Source: an uncultured Lachnospiraceae bacterium (GTDB lineage Bacteria > Bacillota_A > Clostridia > Lachnospirales > Lachnospiraceae). From it: a DNA stretch of 9,636 nt. Shown piece by piece: positions 6,676 to 9,636 of this stretch (position 1 is its first letter; every line of letters starts with the position of its first letter). Under the pieces are notes generated by a model. The model was not told where the DNA came from. It was given only the letters and a program-made list of their open reading frames with translations, and did no database searches. The translations under genes and the position numbers were made by a program. The DNA lies in NCBI GenBank assembly GCA_902795985.1, contig CADBNG010000093.1, forward strand, positions 1 through 9,636, written 5' to 3'.

Positions 6676-7630
6676 AATATTACGAGTCGAAGATCTGAAA
6701 AAATATTTCCAGAGCCCTGCCGGCACCGTTCACGCGGTGGAAGATGTTTCCTTCTCCATTGAGGAAGGCAAAACTCTCGGCGTCGTCGGAGAAAGCGGAT
6801 GCGGAAAATCCACTCTCGGGCGTACGATCCTGAAGCTGATCGAGCCCACCGCCGGAACCATCTGGTTCAACGGCAGAGACATCACGAATATCAGCAAGGC
6901 GGAAAACAGAGAACTCCGGAAAGAAATGCAGATCATTTTCCAGGATCCCTTCTCTTCACTGAACCCGAGGTTCTGCGTGGCGGATCTGATCGCGGACCCG
7001 CTGAAGACCTTCGGAGGAATGAGCAAGGCGCAGATCCAGGATAAAGTCAACGAACTGATGGATCTGGTTGCCCTGTCCAAGCGGTATTACAACACTTATC
7101 CGCATGAGCTGGACGGCGGCAGACGGCAGCGAATCGGCATCGCCCGCGCGCTGGCCCTGGAACCCAAATTCATCGTCTGCGACGAACCCGTCTCCGCGCT
7201 GGACGTTTCCGTCCAGGCACAGATTCTGAACCTTCTTCAGGATCTGCAGCAGGAAAAGAAGCTGACTTACATCTTCGTTACTCATAACCTGTCGGTCGTG
7301 AAACATATCTCCGACGACATCCTGGTTATGTATGTCGGCGTCATGGTGGAAAAATGCGCGTCCCAGGAGCTGTTCGAACGGCCGCTGCATCCCTACACCA
7401 AAGGACTGCTTTCGGCCATTCCCATTCCGAACATTCACCATGAGGTGAAGAGGGTTCAACTGCAGGGCGAGATTTCTTCCCCGATCGACCCGCCGGAAGC
7501 CTGCCGGTTCGTAAAGCGGTGCCCGTACGCCACGGATATCTGCAAGGTTAAAATGCCCCGTTATGAGGAAGTGTATCCCAATCACTTTGTTTCCTGCCAT
7601 AATGTCCGGGAAATCAATGACATCAAATAA
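6668..7630 (+). CDS. dppF: ABC-transporter ATPase, DppF/OppF type
   Basis: A 320-residue ATPase, second nucleotide-binding subunit of the importer. Walker A GESGCGKST (41-49), Q-loop at Q92 (IFQDPFSSLNP), Walker B FIVCDEP (168-174) and switch H206 are intact. The signature motif reads LDGGRRQR (148-155) rather than the common LSGGQRQR, so the serine that contacts the ATP gamma-phosphate is aspartate D149; the two glycines are kept. The C-terminal extension holds C279, C285, C292 and C310 with the same spacing as DppD, again a possible iron-sulfur site. The start at 6668 is set by AGGAGGTG (6654-6661) six bases upstream; the gene overlaps dppD by 8 bp. No terminator lies between its stop and the flavoenzyme gene 27 bp downstream. 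Confidence 0.95.
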   Translation: MAEILRVEDLKKYFQSPAGTVHAVEDVSFSIEEGKTLGVVGESGCGKSTLGRTILKLIEPTAGTIWFNGRDITNISKAENRELRKEMQIIFQDPFSSLNPRFCVADLIADPLKTFGGMSKAQIQDKVNELMDLVALSKRYYNTYPHELDGGRRQRIGIARALALEPKFIVCDEPVSALDVSVQAQILNLLQDLQQEKKLTYIFVTHNLSVVKHISDDILVMYVGVMVEKCASQELFERPLHPYTKGLLSAIPIPNIHHEVKRVQLQGEISSPIDPPEACRFVKRCPYATDICKVKMPRYEEVYPNHFVSCHNVREINDIK

Positions 7631-7657
7631 TCTGCCGGCTTCAGAAGGGAGAAAATT

Positions 7658-9601
7658 ATGAATACAATCAATCAGTTTCCGCATGTGCTTTCACCCATCC
7701 GTCTGGGCAACAAGGTTTTCCGAAACCGTATTTTTACCGCCCCGACCAGTCTGTATGACCTGACGCCGGATGGGGCTCCGACCGACGATTACGCCGCGTA
7801 TTACGTCCGGAAAGCCCGGGGCGGCTGCGCAACGGTAACCATCGGCGAATGCTATGTAGAAGAAGGCGAAACCCCGCCGGACGACTATGAAATCCCGCAT
7901 CTGGACCGTCAGACCGTTCTGAGAACTTCCCTGTCCAAGATCGCGGACGGCATTACCCGCTACGGCGCGGTGCCGTCGATCGAGCTGCAGAAGCACGGCT
8001 TCGCCGGCTCCAAGGATTCGGACGTTCTCTGGGGTCCCAGCGACATGGTCTACAAATTCAACAGCACCGTGGAATGCAAGGGAATGTCGGAAGAACAGAT
8101 CCTGAAGACCATCGATGCCTATATCGAAGCGGCTGTTTTCGTCAAGAGCTGCGGCTTTGAAATGGTCCTGATTCATGCCGGACACGGCTGGCTGATGCAT
8201 CAGTTCCTGTCCCCGACGTTCAACAAACGTACCGACGACTGGGGCGGAACGCCCGAAAAACGCGCCCGGATGATCCGCATGATCATTGAAGGAATCCGGA
8301 AAAAATGCGGACGGAACTTCCCGATCGAAGTCCGTATGAGCGGTGTGGAAAGCTTCAGCAGCGGCTACGGCATTGAAGGCGGCATTGAAATTGCCGAACA
8401 GCTGGACGGACTCGCAGATCTGATCCACGTTTCCGCCGGCAACTTCATGGATCCCGAAATGTTCTATGTGACCCATCCCAACCTGTTCGCAGAGGACGGA
8501 TGCAACGTCAAATACGCCGCGGAAATCAAAAAGCATGTAAAGACCCCGGTGGCGACCGTCGGCGTCCTCTCCGATCCCTTCATGCTGGAAGAGATCGTTG
8601 CCTCCGGCAAGGCGGACGTTGTGGAAATGGCCCGCGGACTGATCGTCGATCCGGATATGCCGATCAAAATGCGCACCGGACGTGAAAAGGAAGTCCGCCG
8701 CTGCATGCATTGCTTCAACTGCGTGCAGAGCTCCTTCCAGCACGGCCATATGTACTGCGCGCTGAATCCGGAATCCGGCCGCGAGCGCGCAACGAAGCTT
8801 CAGCAGTCCGCTAACGTGAAGAAAAAGGTTCTGGTCATCGGCGGCGGCCTGGCCGGAATGGAAGCGGCCATCACGGCCGGCGAACGCGGCCATCAGGTTG
8901 TCCTCTGCGAGAAGACGGACGAGCTGGGCGGAATTATCCTCTGCGAGAGAAACGTTCCGTTTAAAAAGAGGACCGTGGAATTCATCGAACGCCAGAAATA
9001 CCTCCTTCAGAAATACGGCGTGGATGTACGGATGAATACCAAAGTGGATCCGGCTTATGTGGAAAAAGAGCAGCCGGATGTCGTAATCGCCGCTGTCGGT
9101 TCCGTTCCGGCGGTTCCGCCGATTCCGGGCATTGACCTGCCGAACGCGATTTCCGCCGTGGATCTGTTCCTCGCCCCCGAAAAGGCCGGAAAGAAAGTCG
9201 TCGTTCTGGGCGGCGGCCTGACCGGCGCCGAACTGGCCGTCTACCTGAAATCCCTCGGCCATGAGACAGAGATCGTGGAAATGGTCAGCAAAGAGGATAC
9301 CACCATCGACCTGGCGCATCAGGACCAGCTCGAAAAAGACAAGATCCCCGTACACTTCAATACAAAAGCGCTGGAGATCACTGCTGAAGGCATCCGCTGC
9401 GAAACTCCGGAGGGAGAAGTTATGTTAACCGGCGACACCGTCGCCCTGGCCCTTGGTCAGAAACCGCTCTGGGACGAGGCCGCGCAGTTCAATGCGATGA
9501 CCGAGGAATTCTACCAGATCGGCGACTGCCGCGCTCCGCGCAACATCGTTGCCGCCAACCGCGAAGGCTGGTCAGCCGGCCTGTCCATCGGAGTAATCTG
9601 A
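7658..9601 (+). CDS. OYE-family FMN/4Fe-4S/FAD NAD(P)H oxidoreductase (enoate/dienoyl-CoA reductase type)
   Basis: A 647-residue cytoplasmic flavoprotein with the build of FadH, BaiCD and clostridial enoate reductase: an FMN-binding TIM barrel (about 1-340), an iron-sulfur linker, then an FAD/NAD(P)H module (about 388-647). Such enzymes pass electrons from NAD(P)H through FAD and the cluster to FMN and reduce activated C=C bonds; some relatives oxidise N-methyl groups instead. The catalytic pair H173-x-x-H176 lies in IHAGHGWLMHQFLSP and is followed by the family's NKRTDDWGG. Linker cysteines C349, C352, C355 and C367 show spacing C-x2-C-x2-C-x11-C, one residue shorter than FadH. Rossmann motifs are GGGLAG (395-400) and GGGLTG (518-523); E541 after the second suggests NADH. 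ELQKHG (109-114) replaces the usual [QE]LxHxG. The ATG follows AAGGGAG (7645-7651) by six bases. It is 27 bp after dppF with no terminator, so it is probably in the transporter operon and acts on the imported compound. The substrate is unknown. Confidence 0.93.
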   Translation: MNTINQFPHVLSPIRLGNKVFRNRIFTAPTSLYDLTPDGAPTDDYAAYYVRKARGGCATVTIGECYVEEGETPPDDYEIPHLDRQTVLRTSLSKIADGITRYGAVPSIELQKHGFAGSKDSDVLWGPSDMVYKFNSTVECKGMSEEQILKTIDAYIEAAVFVKSCGFEMVLIHAGHGWLMHQFLSPTFNKRTDDWGGTPEKRARMIRMIIEGIRKKCGRNFPIEVRMSGVESFSSGYGIEGGIEIAEQLDGLADLIHVSAGNFMDPEMFYVTHPNLFAEDGCNVKYAAEIKKHVKTPVATVGVLSDPFMLEEIVASGKADVVEMARGLIVDPDMPIKMRTGREKEVRRCMHCFNCVQSSFQHGHMYCALNPESGRERATKLQQSANVKKKVLVIGGGLAGMEAAITAGERGHQVVLCEKTDELGGIILCERNVPFKKRTVEFIERQKYLLQKYGVDVRMNTKVDPAYVEKEQPDVVIAAVGSVPAVPPIPGIDLPNAISAVDLFLAPEKAGKKVVVLGGGLTGAELAVYLKSLGHETEIVEMVSKEDTTIDLAHQDQLEKDKIPVHFNTKALEITAEGIRCETPEGEVMLTGDTVALALGQKPLWDEAAQFNAMTEEFYQIGDCRAPRNIVAANREGWSAGLSIGVI

Positions 9602-9618
9602 CCGGCTTTCCTGCCGGT
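9601..9618 (+). other. Short hairpin at the end of the flavoenzyme gene
   Basis: ACCGGC (9601-9606) pairs with GCCGGT (9613-9618) around a 6-nt loop, starting on the last base of the stop codon. No T run follows in the 18 bases left in the window. It may be an intercistronic hairpin with more operon genes downstream, or part of a terminator lying outside. Confidence 0.35.
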
Positions 9619-9636
9619 ACAACCGGGGATTAAAAC

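Noticed and set aside
7691..9355. A long open frame (554 codons) on the minus strand opposite the OYE gene
   Set aside because: It mirrors the codon phase of a GC-rich real gene, has no recognisable domain, and runs opposite a protein with clear motifs throughout.
7658..9601. Assignment of the flavoenzyme to bilirubin reductase (BilR) or BaiCD
   Set aside because: The active site reads HAGHGW, not the HGDR-type motif I recall for BilR, and no other bai or bil genes are in the window; only the family can be claimed.

Overview
The window is a bacterial accessory-metabolism locus with moderately high GC. Strong AGGAGG-type ribosome sites, short or overlapping gene junctions, a lipoprotein-type solute-binding protein with an Ala/Ser/Thr spacer, and 'bai-like' Old Yellow Enzyme (OYE) flavoenzymes all suggest an anaerobic Gram-positive of the Clostridia (Bacillota), such as a gut or rumen species. 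No taxonomic marker gene is present, so this is an inference.

Layout, left to right. (1) Positions 1-534 hold the 3' end of an OYE/2,4-dienoyl-CoA-reductase-type flavoprotein whose start lies outside the window. Two tandem rho-independent terminators follow it. (2) A LysR-family regulator is on the minus strand (670-1587), convergent with the truncated flavoprotein gene. (3) A 370-bp divergent control region (1588-1957) carries a nearly perfect 24-bp tandem duplication. Each copy contains CACTGCAAGTG, and the second forms TCACTGCAAGTGA, a symmetric T-N11-A box typical of LysR operators. A candidate lysR promoter overlaps the repeat. A candidate promoter for the transport operon lies about 140 bp beyond it. 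(4) A complete peptide/nickel-type (Dpp/Opp) ABC importer runs on the plus strand: binding lipoprotein (1958-3709), two permeases (3808-4788 and 4785-5690) and two ATPases (5701-6675 and 6668-7630). (5) A full-length OYE-type FMN/4Fe-4S/FAD oxidoreductase (7658-9601) starts 27 bp after the second ATPase, probably on the same transcript.

The simplest reading is a substrate-inducible import-and-reduce cassette. The LysR protein senses a small molecule, the Dpp-type importer brings it in, and one or two OYE-family reductases reduce an activated C=C bond or a related group in it. The two OYE genes flanking the regulator-transporter block are clear paralogues over the stretch that can be compared. 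The substrate cannot be read from the sequence. Peptides, enoates, steroids or bile acids, flavonoids and N-methylated compounds are all handled by members of these families.
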